Assembly (NCBI GenBank): GCA_002409585.1
Contig: DHNP01000045.1
Coordinates: 104,815 to 168,814, forward strand
Direction: 5' to 3'
From: Ruminococcaceae bacterium UBA5413
GTDB lineage: Bacteria; Bacillota; Clostridia; Oscillospirales; Acutalibacteraceae
DNA length: 64,000 nt
Shown here: piece after piece, positions 51,684 to 60,324 of the stretch
Layout of the letters: the number at the start of each line of letters is the position of its first letter
Numbering within the stretch: the stretch's first letter is position 1
Program-made: the position numbers and the translations under genes
Notes under the pieces: model-generated
Told to the model about the DNA's origin: nothing
Databases searched by the model: none
The model's input: only the letters and a program-made list of their open reading frames with translations

Positions 51684-52517
51684 TCAGTCCATATAACGCT
51701 CAAAATTGCGTATATTTCTTAAATCATGTTTCGCCGGGTCTTCGTAATAACGGCCGTCAGTAATTTCCTGCCCTAAAAATCCGGTGTAATTGTACTTATT
51801 TAAGGCTTCTATAAATTTTCCAAGGTGGTGGCTTCCATCTCCCCAGATCAGGTGTCCGTACGGGCTGCCGTCTATAAAATGCATGTGCATGATATTTTCT
51901 CCGAAAGTGTTAAACCAGTCGTCAAATGTTTCGCCGGCTACAGACATAGCACACGTGTCTATCATAATTTTAAAGTTCGGACTTCCGACTATGTCAAACA
52001 TGCGCTTAGCGCTTTTTACGTCAGTTACAATCTGTGACTCTTCCGGGCGGAGGGATTCCATAACAAGGGTTATGCCATTTTCACGCGCGACTTCGGACAG
52101 CCCGCTTAACATATCTGCCGAGCGTTTAAAGGCTTCTTCACGGTCTTCGTTCCAGTAGCCCCAGCCTGAGTTTACCTCCATGTAACGGCATCCAAGCTCC
52201 GACGCCAAACGTATGCCGTTAGCAAAGTAAGAAAAACTGCGTTTTACATGCTCTGGTTCCTTAGCGCCCACCTGATAGGGATACATACAATTTTCAGGAG
52301 TGAGGACTTCTGCCGAAAGGCCCCTCTCTTTTATTTTCTTCTTTATCCCTGCGGCATCATAATAGGTAATATGGTCAAGCCAAACATGCGGCGCGCCGCA
52401 CCAAAGCTCTATTGTTTTAAAGCCTATGCGCTGCTGCGCGTCAAGGAAATAATCAAGCGAATAATTTAAATAATGTATGTTCATTCCAGCTATCTGCTCA
52501 CGTTTTACCGTTGCCAA
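51684..52517 (-). CDS. FrlC-like sugar epimerase (copy 1)
   Basis: 277 residues, an AP-endonuclease-2-type TIM barrel. The metal ligands read as Glu in LVMESLRPEES, Asp in IDTCAM, His in HMHFIDG and Glu in GQEITDGRYY. FrlC interconverts psicoselysine and fructoselysine. The TTG at 52517, about eight bases after GAGGGG, gives the family length; an upstream in-frame ATG has no support and overlaps copy 2. Confidence 0.87.
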   Translation of the reverse strand: MATVKREQIAGMNIHYLNYSLDYFLDAQQRIGFKTIELWCGAPHVWLDHITYYDAAGIKKKIKERGLSAEVLTPENCMYPYQVGAKEPEHVKRSFSYFANGIRLASELGCRYMEVNSGWGYWNEDREEAFKRSADMLSGLSEVARENGITLVMESLRPEESQIVTDVKSAKRMFDIVGSPNFKIMIDTCAMSVAGETFDDWFNTFGENIMHMHFIDGSPYGHLIWGDGSHHLGKFIEALNKYNYTGFLGQEITDGRYYEDPAKHDLRNIRNFERYMD

Positions 52518-52533
52518 TTTCAATCCCCTCTTT

Positions 52534-53370
52534 TCAATTAACAAAGTAAGGCTCGAAAGCTTTGAAATTGCGCGCATCCGCCTCAGCCGGTTTGTCAAAG
52601 TAGCGTCCGTCTGTTATCTCCTGGCTCAGGTACCCCTCGTACCCGTAGTCGTTAAGCACCTTTATATAACGGTCAAGCGGATAGAGTCCGTCGCCCCAGA
52701 TAAGGTGCCCGTAAGGGCGGCCATCGACAAAGTGGCAGTGGATTATATCTTTCCCGAACGTTTCAAACCACTGGCGCGGCGTTTCCCCCGCTACACCCAT
52801 CGCGACGGTGTCAAGCGCTGCTTTTACATTAGGGTGGCTGACATCGTCATACAACTTTTTCAGCCCGCCAACCGTCGTTATGATTTTCGATTCCTCCGGC
52901 CTTACGGTTTCGACAGCGACAGTTACACCGCTTTCCTTTGCGGCGTCCCCGAGTTCCTTAAGGCTTTTTACAGCGCGCTCGTACGTTCTCCCAGGTTCTT
53001 CATCCCAAGTACCGCCTATGCAGTTTGTAAGCATTATTTTTGAGCCAAGTCCGGCGCAGGCTTTTATGCCCTGCTTAAAATATTCCATGCTGCGTTTGTG
53101 GAATCCTGGGTCGGGAGAGCAGAGCAAATAGTGGTATGCGGCACATTCAGGAGTGAAAACACCTATTTTAAGGCCTCTGCTTTCAGCCTTTTCCCTCACT
53201 TTTTTAGTATCCTGAAAACCTGTATAATCCATAAGGAAGTGTGGCGCTTGCCCTACAAGCTCTACAGTTTTAAAGCCCGCTTTCTGCTGTGCATCCAAAA
53301 AATAGTCAAGGCTGTAATAAATATAATGTATATTCATACCGGCTACCTGCTGCCTTAATAAACGCGGCAT
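52534..53370 (-). CDS. FrlC-like sugar epimerase (copy 2)
   Basis: 278 residues, clearly a paralogue of copy 1 (shared GMNIHY, YSLDYFLDAQQ, PYGHLIWGDG and QEITDGRY). The same metal ligands are present (VAVETVRPEES, LDTVAM, CHFVDG, SQEITDGRY). The substrate-facing loop after GFKTVELVGQAPHFLMD differs strongly from copy 1, which suggests two related substrates or successive steps. Confidence 0.87.
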   Translation of the reverse strand: MPRLLRQQVAGMNIHYIYYSLDYFLDAQQKAGFKTVELVGQAPHFLMDYTGFQDTKKVREKAESRGLKIGVFTPECAAYHYLLCSPDPGFHKRSMEYFKQGIKACAGLGSKIMLTNCIGGTWDEEPGRTYERAVKSLKELGDAAKESGVTVAVETVRPEESKIITTVGGLKKLYDDVSHPNVKAALDTVAMGVAGETPRQWFETFGKDIIHCHFVDGRPYGHLIWGDGLYPLDRYIKVLNDYGYEGYLSQEITDGRYFDKPAEADARNFKAFEPYFVN

Positions 53371-53387
53371 TGTAAAACCTCCTTTTG

Positions 53388-54944
53388 TTAATGAAGATTA
53401 TTGTATACGATATTTCCGTTAAAAACCGTCATGCAGACTTTCGAGCCGCGGATTTCTTTTACCGGAGTACGGAAAATATCCGAATCCAAAACAACTATAT
53501 CCGCTGTCTTTCCGGCTTCGAGTGTACCGAGAACGTCTTCACGGCGGCAGTTATACTGCCCGTTTTTTGTCCATGCGGTGAGAAGTTCGCCGACCGTCAG
53601 CATGTTCTGCACGTTATAGCTTTTGCCGTCTTTAAAATACCCCCCGGCAGCGCAGTAGACGGACTCCGGTATGTCCGGCAGCATAAGCGGCAAATCTGTC
53701 CCGCAGGTGATGCATACACCGCTGTCCTGCATTTTTCTTCTGTTCCAGTAATTTTTCCCCCTATCTCCGCCAAGGTTGGTTTCTATCATCCGCATTATGT
53801 CATCCTTATTGTCAAGCGACTGTATCTGCGGATAAATTTCGGCTATAACGCCAAGTCTGCCCATTCTCTCCAAATCAGCAGGGTTAGAGTACTCAAGGTC
53901 GGTAATGGCATGGCGGTTTATAAGCTTTCCGCCGGCTTTCCGGCATTTTTCGTATATATTCACGACATGCCTTACAGCGCCGTCGCCCTGGCAATGCAGG
54001 GCAAAACGGAACCCGTTTTTATCGGCTTCCACGGTTTCTTTTTCTATAAGCTCCCAGTCTACCGGCTCAAGGCACATAACCCCAGGCTTTGCGGCGTACG
54101 GTTCTATCAGTTCACCTAAAAATCGCGCTATGCCGCGGTCAGTCATCCTGTTATATCCCTCAAAGCTTAAACATTTGCCGTTAAGCTTCTCGCGCATTTC
54201 TTTACCGTAATCTATGTTGATGCCTTCGCCGACAGGCTGTGATAAAACAGATACGCGCATATTTAAGCTGTCCGAGTCTTCCAAATCTTTCAGTACGCTT
54301 ACAAAACCCGAATAGTCGTCGTATCCTATTTCCTTTATTGCCGTTATCCCACGTGAGTTGAGCATTTTTATATAGTCTTTATACTTTTGTTTCATGCAGC
54401 TTTCGTGAAGGTATTCCCGCATTAGCCTGAAAAGTTTCTCCGAGTAGCACTCCTGCGGAGTAAAGCCGTATTTTAAGCGCGCGGCTTCGTTCATCCAGCA
54501 TGTGCCGGCGTCCGCGGTAAAGATAGCAACGGGGATATCTGGAAATTCCCTGCTGAGTACGTCTTCACCGCTGTAACTGAAATTTTCAGCATCAAAGCCG
54601 TGGCCTATAATATATTCGCAGCTCCCGTTTCGGCTCATATATTCCCTAATAGCAGAAACACCGGAAACATCAGACTTTATTCCGCTGAAATCAATGCCCA
54701 TGCTCCGCAGCACATACCCGGTGAAAAAAGTATGGTCGTCTACAAATCCGGGTGCAACTGTCCTGCCGCCAAGGTCAATTACCTCGTCCACTTTGTCAAT
54801 CCATGACTTTGCTTCATCGCGCGTGCCAACCGCCTCAATTTTATTGCCTTTTACTATGATAAATCCATTTATAGGCGCGCAGGCAGTCGCTGTAAAAATA
54901 CTTGTCGAAAGAAACATAAATGATTTTTTCTTGCCGGTTATCAA
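53388..54944 (-). CDS. YtcJ-like amidohydrolase
   Basis: About 518 residues. The architecture is that of the YtcJ/N-substituted formamide deformylase family: beta-sandwich, APGFVDDH at about 69-71, FALHCQGDGAVRHVV, RHAITDLEY, CGTDLPLM and a C-terminal GTLEAGKTADIVVLDSD. Unusually the first metal motif is HTF, not HxH. Start uncertain: TTG 54944 after GGTGAT is preferred, TTG 54977 and ATG 54917 are alternatives. First gene of the eight-gene unit, behind its own promoter and operator. Confidence 0.82.
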   Translation of the reverse strand: MITGKKKSFMFLSTSIFTATACAPINGFIIVKGNKIEAVGTRDEAKSWIDKVDEVIDLGGRTVAPGFVDDHTFFTGYVLRSMGIDFSGIKSDVSGVSAIREYMSRNGSCEYIIGHGFDAENFSYSGEDVLSREFPDIPVAIFTADAGTCWMNEAARLKYGFTPQECYSEKLFRLMREYLHESCMKQKYKDYIKMLNSRGITAIKEIGYDDYSGFVSVLKDLEDSDSLNMRVSVLSQPVGEGINIDYGKEMREKLNGKCLSFEGYNRMTDRGIARFLGELIEPYAAKPGVMCLEPVDWELIEKETVEADKNGFRFALHCQGDGAVRHVVNIYEKCRKAGGKLINRHAITDLEYSNPADLERMGRLGVIAEIYPQIQSLDNKDDIMRMIETNLGGDRGKNYWNRRKMQDSGVCITCGTDLPLMLPDIPESVYCAAGGYFKDGKSYNVQNMLTVGELLTAWTKNGQYNCRREDVLGTLEAGKTADIVVLDSDIFRTPVKEIRGSKVCMTVFNGNIVYNNLH

Positions 54945-55040
54945 AATATCACCATTCTTTCCGATACGTTTACCCAAGGGGCAGTATTAACTTTATATCT
55001 GCTTGCAGTAACAGCGGCGGCTGTACAGGTTGTATATGTT

Positions 55041-55059
55041 GTTATATAACGTTATATGC
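55041..55059. promoter_or_regulatory. Operator-like palindrome, site 1
   Basis: GTTATATAACGTTATATGC contains the perfect palindromes GTTATATAAC and ATATAACGTTATAT. It lies three bases after the -10 of the minus-strand promoter at 55063-55091, over the transcription start. 17 of 19 bases match site 2 at 60115-60133. Confidence 0.75.
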
Positions 55060-55062
55060 TGT

Positions 55063-55091
55063 ATTATAGGTTTTATTTTTCCGTTTGTCAA
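55063..55091 (-). promoter_or_regulatory. Consensus promoter of the YtcJ-to-YjbQ unit
   Basis: Minus strand TTGACA (55091-55086), 17 bases, TATAAT (55068-55063). The operator-like site lies at the start point. Confidence 0.85.
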
Positions 55092-55144
55092 TGTTAAGCT
55101 GTGCGCTGCAAAATTTAATATTCTGCAGCACTTTTTTAAATAAC

Positions 55145-56575
55145 TTACACAAAAGCTGAGATAGCGCAAAATACCATAGCGGCAAGTTCTATTGTAATAA
55201 CCAACTTAATAACGGATTTCACCCATTTGCCCAAGCTTATCCGGCCAAGGCCAAGGGCTGCCATCAGGATTCCGTTTGTCGGCGATATTATATTGGTGAT
55301 GCCATTGCCCGCCTGGTAAGTCGTTACTATTGCCTCTTTGTTTATCTTAAGCAGTTCGGCAAGCGGGCCCATTATAGGCATTGTCAGCGCAGCCTGCCCT
55401 GAAGACGATGGGACAAAGAAAGCAATCACATTTTGAACCAAAAGCATTACCGTTGTAAATCCGGCTACAGGAACACTCTTAAGGCCGTTCGCAAGATAAT
55501 TTAAAATCGTATCTATTATTTGTCCGTTTTGGGCAATGACGAGAATGGCGTTCGCCATACCTATTACAATAGCCGCATATGCAAAGTCTTTAAGGCCAAA
55601 TACAAAAGCTTCTCCCATATCGTTAAGCGACAGTTTGCCGACTATGCCGGCAAATATGCCAACAGCAAGGAAGATGGCCGCGATTTCGTCCATATAATAG
55701 CCTTTTTTGAGCAGGCCCCATACCATCCAGACAATGCCTGCGCCAAGGCCGATAAGTATTATCTTATGCCTTGCCGTAAATTTAATATTATCCACATCGT
55801 TTTGGCTTGAAATGAAATACTCTTTGTTTCTGAGATCCGATTCGTACATAAGTGATTTTTTCGGGTCTTTTTTTACTTTTCTCGCGTAAAGCATTACAAA
55901 TGTCATTGCTATAGCGATGTAAACCACATATTCTATGCACCTCAGCCACAGCTGCGGATTACCCTGAATGCCAACCAGCCCCTGCGCCACAAGTACGTTG
56001 AACGGGTTAAGGGTAGATCCGGTATAACCTATCTGTGAGCTTAAAAGTACCATCATAACGGTTGTAATCGAATCATATCCGAATGAAATCAGGAGCGGAT
56101 AAAACAGCATGTAAAACGGAAGCGTTTCCTCACTCGTCCCTATTACAGACCCTCCGACGCTGATGACAAGCATCATTACCGGAATAATCAGGCTCTCTTT
56201 TCCTTTAACGATGTTCGCGACGGAAGCAAGCCCTGAGCTGATAGCTCCGGTTTTTGTTATGATGGCAAACGCGCCGCCTAAAATGAAGATAAAGGCTACG
56301 ACCTGCGCAGCGGCCTGCACTCCCTCTGCCGGAGCCTTCAAAACATCAAATATACCCTGGCGTATATCCGTACCATCCTCAGTTACCTTAGAAGTCGTTT
56401 GATAAGTGCCAGATATAATAACATTTTTTGTAAGCCCAGGTGAAACCTCCTTTTCCACAGTTTTAAATGATCCGCTTGGAATAAACCACGTCAGGATCGC
56501 CATAACGACAACAAGTAAAAACAGCAAAACATATGTGTGCGGTACTTTGATCTTTTTCAATACAGATTCTCGCAT
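55145..56575 (-). CDS. YfcC-type (DcuC/ArcD superfamily) membrane transporter
   Basis: 476 residues with about 12 membrane helices, starting KKIKVPHTYVLLFLLVVVMAILTWFIPSGSF as in YfcC proteins. It ends in GNGITNIISPTNGILMAALGLG. The superfamily carries amino acids, dipeptides and dicarboxylates, not free sugars, so the imported substrate may be amino-acid-like. GGAGGG site before ATG. It is transcribed from its own promoter with two operator-like sites. Confidence 0.88.
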   Translation of the reverse strand: MRESVLKKIKVPHTYVLLFLLVVVMAILTWFIPSGSFKTVEKEVSPGLTKNVIISGTYQTTSKVTEDGTDIRQGIFDVLKAPAEGVQAAAQVVAFIFILGGAFAIITKTGAISSGLASVANIVKGKESLIIPVMMLVISVGGSVIGTSEETLPFYMLFYPLLISFGYDSITTVMMVLLSSQIGYTGSTLNPFNVLVAQGLVGIQGNPQLWLRCIEYVVYIAIAMTFVMLYARKVKKDPKKSLMYESDLRNKEYFISSQNDVDNIKFTARHKIILIGLGAGIVWMVWGLLKKGYYMDEIAAIFLAVGIFAGIVGKLSLNDMGEAFVFGLKDFAYAAIVIGMANAILVIAQNGQIIDTILNYLANGLKSVPVAGFTTVMLLVQNVIAFFVPSSSGQAALTMPIMGPLAELLKINKEAIVTTYQAGNGITNIISPTNGILMAALGLGRISLGKWVKSVIKLVITIELAAMVFCAISAFV

Positions 56576-56650
56576 TTTATACCCTCCGTCATATTAATAT
56601 TTTGAAACGAACTCGTCCGGTTATGTATGCTAAATTTTATGCGCCTCCTT

Positions 56651-56703
56651 AATACGTATTATGTCGTATTAACAGCTGTTTGCAATACGTATTATATCGT
56701 ATT
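56651..56703. promoter_or_regulatory. Pair of operator-like repeats before the YfcC gene
   Basis: AATACGTATTATGTCGTATT (56651-56670) and AATACGTATTATATCGTATT (56684-56703) differ at one base and are offset by 33 bases, about three helical turns. Each has AATACG/CGTATT arms and the palindrome AATACGTATT. The second covers the -10, the first lies next to the ribosome site. Confidence 0.75.
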
Positions 56704-56718
56704 GAGAGTTTGTTTCAA
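56691..56718 (-). promoter_or_regulatory. Promoter for the YfcC gene
   Basis: Minus strand TTGAAA (56718-56713), 16 bases, TATAAT (56696-56691), with the -10 inside an operator-like repeat. Confidence 0.7.
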
Positions 56719-56900
56719 TATTATTGAAAGAAATATATAAAATTTTTTTTGTTTTAACTGTAATATTATTGATGTTTTTGATTTTGAAAGCTTTCTTTTC
56801 CTTTAATTATTTCTTTATATTGAAACAGCGCCCATGCTACATTTACATAACAAGGCGCTGCAATGACAGTTTGTGATACAAATTTAAATAAAAAGCAGTC
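56719..56900. other. AT-rich gap between HAD and transporter genes
   Basis: Mostly A/T runs, no open frame and no clear terminator hairpin for the HAD gene. I see no further structure. Confidence 0.4.
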
Positions 56901-57707
56901 TTACGGCTGCCGGCGCATTTTATTCGGGGGTATCATGCGCATGTTTACAAGCGCGTTGTAGACGCCCTCCTGCTTTATAGTACCGGTAACCACAGATGAC
57001 ATTTCTTTAAGGGCCAATGGGGCGTTTCCCATGGATACGCTTGTCCCAACGCTCCGGAACATAGAGCAGTCGTTCCGGCTGTCGCCGAACGCCACGGCAT
57101 CTTTGCGCAAAGCACGGTCAAACCGAAGCACGCGGTCAACAGCCGCGCCCTTGTCGCAGCCTTTTAAGACTAATTCGTAAAAACCGGTTTCCGGGTGCTC
57201 ATAAATATCGTAAAACCGGCGCAGAAAAGTGAAAACGCGCTCAATCTGCATACCGTCAGAAGTATGCAGCGTTAATTTTTCTATATTTTCTAAACTTGCG
57301 AGTTGTTCCGGCCTGCTTATATGTACTTTTATTGTTGGCCAATCATACGTAACCTTCCCATCCAATATATACATCTGGCTGTGGCCCTCCAGCACGCACG
57401 TAATGCCTGCCTTTAACATTTTACCGGCCGTAATATTTAAAAGAGTTTTGGGAATCGCCCTGCGGAATATTGTCCGCCGGCCAACGGTAATATTGGCGCC
57501 GGCGCCTGATATTATTCCATCGAAGCCTATTAAAGTTATTTCCGGATATATATCGCAAAGCGTACGCCCTGTGCAGATAAAAATCATGTGGCCGCATTTT
57601 CTGAGTGAACGCAGGGCGTATACGGTCAAACGCGAAGGAGGGTTATCGTTTTCAGCTATTGTACCGTCGATATCAAAAAACACATGCCGGCTTTCTATGC
57701 ATACCAC
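56901..57707 (-). CDS. HAD-superfamily phosphatase, Cof type
   Basis: 268 residues: motif I FFDIDGTI near the N-terminus, ICTGR for motif II, and GDSRNDCSMF for motif IV, with the C2 cap between. Probably a sugar-phosphate phosphatase. The start is uncertain: the in-frame GTG at 57707 overlaps the best ribosome site (GAGGTGG), while an ATG that fits the site better is out of frame. It is third in the BtpA-FGGY-HAD unit. Confidence 0.82.
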   Translation of the reverse strand: MVCIESRHVFFDIDGTIAENDNPPSRLTVYALRSLRKCGHMIFICTGRTLCDIYPEITLIGFDGIISGAGANITVGRRTIFRRAIPKTLLNITAGKMLKAGITCVLEGHSQMYILDGKVTYDWPTIKVHISRPEQLASLENIEKLTLHTSDGMQIERVFTFLRRFYDIYEHPETGFYELVLKGCDKGAAVDRVLRFDRALRKDAVAFGDSRNDCSMFRSVGTSVSMGNAPLALKEMSSVVTGTIKQEGVYNALVNMRMIPPNKMRRQP

Positions 57708-57731
57708 CTCTTTACAGACTTCTAAGTTTAT

Positions 57732-59249
57732 TCAAACCTTATGCATTAATTCCTTTGTTAATTGATATAATTTATCATAAATTTCCCGCTTTTCACTATA
57801 TATGACATGGTTTTCCATATTGGGAGAAATTTCAAGCTCAGGTTTTATAACTTTTCCCATATCGTCCCAGCTTTTGTACGCTCCCCCCGCAAGAGCAGCC
57901 ATTATAGCGTCCCCGTATGAAGCGCCTATCGTTACTTTGGCGGTACAGACGGTTCTCCCCAGGATATCCGCTATTATCTGCAGCCACGGGCGGTTTTGGG
58001 TTCCGCCTCCGACTGCCATAATTTTTTTAACCGGCAGCTTATTTTCTTTTAAGATGTCAAAGTACTGTGCTATGGAATAACCTATCCCTTCAAGTGCGGA
58101 TTTGTAAATATGTGCGCGGGTATGGTTAAGTTTAAGGCCAAACACGACGCCTTTTGCAAACGGGTCGTTTATAGGCGTCCTTTCGCCAGCAAAATACGGC
58201 AGCGTAATCAGCCCGCCGCTGCCCGCCGGGATGCCCTCAATGCTTCCGGCCATCGCGCTGAAAGCGTTAGGCCCTCCGGCCTGTTCATTTTTAAGGCAGT
58301 CAGTATATATTTCGTCCCTGAACCATTTTGTAAGGGTGCCTGCCGTATTTGTCCCAGCGCATATGCCAAAAGTTTTTGGAATGATAAACGTTCCGGGCCA
58401 TACCCTCCCATCATTTATAAGCCTGTCGGAAAGATAAATAAAATAGCATGATGAGCCTAACTGTATCATTACGTCGCCCGGGCTGAATATACCGGTGCTT
58501 ATCGCCTCAGCTCCGGAGTCACCTGTGCCTGCCAAAACCGTTGTATTTTCGGACAGGCCGGTTTCGGCGGAAGCTTTTGCGGTAATATGCCCTACTATAT
58601 CAGTAGCTCTAACTATTTCCGCAAGCTGCGACGGTTTGCAGTAGAGGCCGCACATCTTTTCGTCTGCGGAATCAGTGCCAAGATCGTAAAGCGGCGCAAA
58701 GTCCTCCGCAAGGTACTTATCTATGCAGTACCTGCCGGTAAGTTTCGCCGTTATATAAGATGATGCCGTCAAAAACTTATATGTGCCCGCGTAAACATCA
58801 GGGAGATTATTTTTAATCCATAAAATCTTTGGCGCAATATCAGAAGAACACAGCGTGTGGCCGAACAATTTTTCAGCCGTTTCTTTACCGTAATATCCGT
58901 TTAAATAATCTATTTCCTTATAGCTCCTTGAGTCAATACCGTAAAGTATCGCTTTGCACAAAGGCCTGCAGTCTTTGTCTACCGGAACACAGTCGCATCC
59001 AAGCGCGCTTATGCCAAGGCATTTTATACTTTCAGGAGATATGCCGGATTGTTCTATAAGTGCTCTGCTTACGTAGCATACATCTCCCCACCAAACTTGC
59101 TCCGCGTCCTGCTCGAAAAAATTCGGCAGCGGGTTCTCGACGTTATGTTTTTTGGACATATATTTTACTATTTCGCAGCCGGAATTTATAAGTACGCCCT
59201 TTGTCTCGTTTGTGCCTACGTCTATCCCCATAAAATATAAAGGTTTCAT
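57732..59249 (-). CDS. FGGY-family carbohydrate kinase
   Basis: 505 residues: MGIDVGTNETKGVLI (phosphate 1), GISALGCDCVPVD, ILYGIDSRS, GTGDSGAEAISTGI and MAVGGGTQNRPWLQIIADIL (adenosine). The family includes xylulo-, ribulo- and related kinases; substrate not determined. ATG 59249 overlaps the btpA-like stop by four bases and has GGGAG upstream. Confidence 0.92.
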   Translation of the reverse strand: MKPLYFMGIDVGTNETKGVLINSGCEIVKYMSKKHNVENPLPNFFEQDAEQVWWGDVCYVSRALIEQSGISPESIKCLGISALGCDCVPVDKDCRPLCKAILYGIDSRSYKEIDYLNGYYGKETAEKLFGHTLCSSDIAPKILWIKNNLPDVYAGTYKFLTASSYITAKLTGRYCIDKYLAEDFAPLYDLGTDSADEKMCGLYCKPSQLAEIVRATDIVGHITAKASAETGLSENTTVLAGTGDSGAEAISTGIFSPGDVMIQLGSSCYFIYLSDRLINDGRVWPGTFIIPKTFGICAGTNTAGTLTKWFRDEIYTDCLKNEQAGGPNAFSAMAGSIEGIPAGSGGLITLPYFAGERTPINDPFAKGVVFGLKLNHTRAHIYKSALEGIGYSIAQYFDILKENKLPVKKIMAVGGGTQNRPWLQIIADILGRTVCTAKVTIGASYGDAIMAALAGGAYKSWDDMGKVIKPELEISPNMENHVIYSEKREIYDKLYQLTKELMHKV

Positions 59250-60082
59250 ATGCGTTTCTCCCATTTTTTACCCTTTGCGCGGATTTCCCGCACTTTCCCC
59301 ATAAATTCCGCCACCCTGTTTACGTCTATCCTCCCGCTGAATTCTCCGTTTTTCTTAAACGTGGTTCCAACATACGCGCCGTCGGCAACACTTAAAATGG
59401 ATTCAACGTTTTCCGCGTTGCAGCCTGTACCGCAAAAAACCGGCACGTTACCGGCCGACTGCTTAATACCGGCAAGCCGTGATGTGCCGGGGCCGTCCCC
59501 TGCCATACCTCCAGCAACTACCAAACAATCAGGCATGCAATTAAAAATCATTGTTTTAGCGATATCATTTAAATCCCTGTCGTTTAAATAAACTTCACCT
59601 TCACCGTTGATGAAATAAGTTAAACGCAGATCGTCTAACCTAAGAGCGCTTTTAAGGCGCAGGGTTCTGCCTATGTCGCGGTCTATAAGCCCTAGGTCGC
59701 CTACCCACGCCCCGGTAAACACGCATCTTGTAAACTTAGCGTCCGTAGCGGCGCATAGCTCTATTGTCGCATCCGGGTCGTAAATGGCCTCAAGCCCGTA
59801 AGGGACTTTTATGTTTTTAGAAATGGCTCCAAAAACGCGCGCCATTGCCGCAAGAGAAACAGATGAAACTTTCTTTTGGTACGGAAGACTGAACTCATTA
59901 GTAAGAAGCACCCCGTCAACTCCGCCCTCCTGCAAAGCCTCAAGGTCCTGCCGCGCCGAGCGGATTACATCTTCCATGGTATTGCCGTCCTTATAAAACA
60001 AAGGGTCGCCCGGCAGCGCTTTCAAGTGCAGTAATCCTATTATTGGTTTTTCCGTGTGGAACATATCATTAATCCAAGACAT
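59246..60082 (-). CDS. BtpA/SgcQ family TIM-barrel protein
   Basis: 278 residues with the family start KPIIGLLHLKALPGDPLF and the pattern VDGVLLTNEFSLPY and PVFCGTGCNAENVESIL. Family members occur in sugar operons (SgcQ) and in photosystem I assembly (BtpA); their reaction is unknown. ATG 60082 is preceded by GGGAGG with seven-base spacing. First gene of the unit, behind operator site 2. Confidence 0.9.
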   Translation of the reverse strand: MSWINDMFHTEKPIIGLLHLKALPGDPLFYKDGNTMEDVIRSARQDLEALQEGGVDGVLLTNEFSLPYQKKVSSVSLAAMARVFGAISKNIKVPYGLEAIYDPDATIELCAATDAKFTRCVFTGAWVGDLGLIDRDIGRTLRLKSALRLDDLRLTYFINGEGEVYLNDRDLNDIAKTMIFNCMPDCLVVAGGMAGDGPGTSRLAGIKQSAGNVPVFCGTGCNAENVESILSVADGAYVGTTFKKNGEFSGRIDVNRVAEFMGKVREIRAKGKKWEKRI

Positions 60083-60114
60083 AAACAAACCTCCCGCTAA
60101 AATATTTATATGAT

Positions 60115-60133
60115 GTTATATAACGATATATAC
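60115..60133. promoter_or_regulatory. Operator-like palindrome, site 2
   Basis: GTTATATAACGATATATAC, directly adjoining the -10 of the minus-strand promoter at 60134-60162. It shares 17 of 19 bases with site 1 and lies 192 bases from the divergent gntR gene. Confidence 0.78.
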
Positions 60134-60162
60134 AGAATACCAAAACAGCTCACAAAAGTCAA
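60134..60162 (-). promoter_or_regulatory. Promoter of the BtpA-FGGY-HAD unit
   Basis: Minus strand TTGACT (60162-60157), 17 bases, TATTCT (60139-60134). Confidence 0.78.
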
Positions 60163-60242
60163 TAGAAAACTGTTCATAATATTAAAGGCGGTAACCTTTG
60201 TACTGGCAGCGGCCAAGTTTATATATACTTAAGCCTGCCATA

Positions 60243-60271
60243 TTGAAAAGAATTAAAAATTATATTATAAT
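60243..60271 (+). promoter_or_regulatory. Promoter of the gntR gene
   Basis: TTGAAA, 17 bases, TATAAT. It has no obvious copy of the palindromic operator, so the regulator may not repress itself. Confidence 0.72.
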
Positions 60272-60324
60272 AGTAAATATAAAGTAATAAGTGAAAATAA
60301 AATTTATTTAGTAGGGGATATAAA

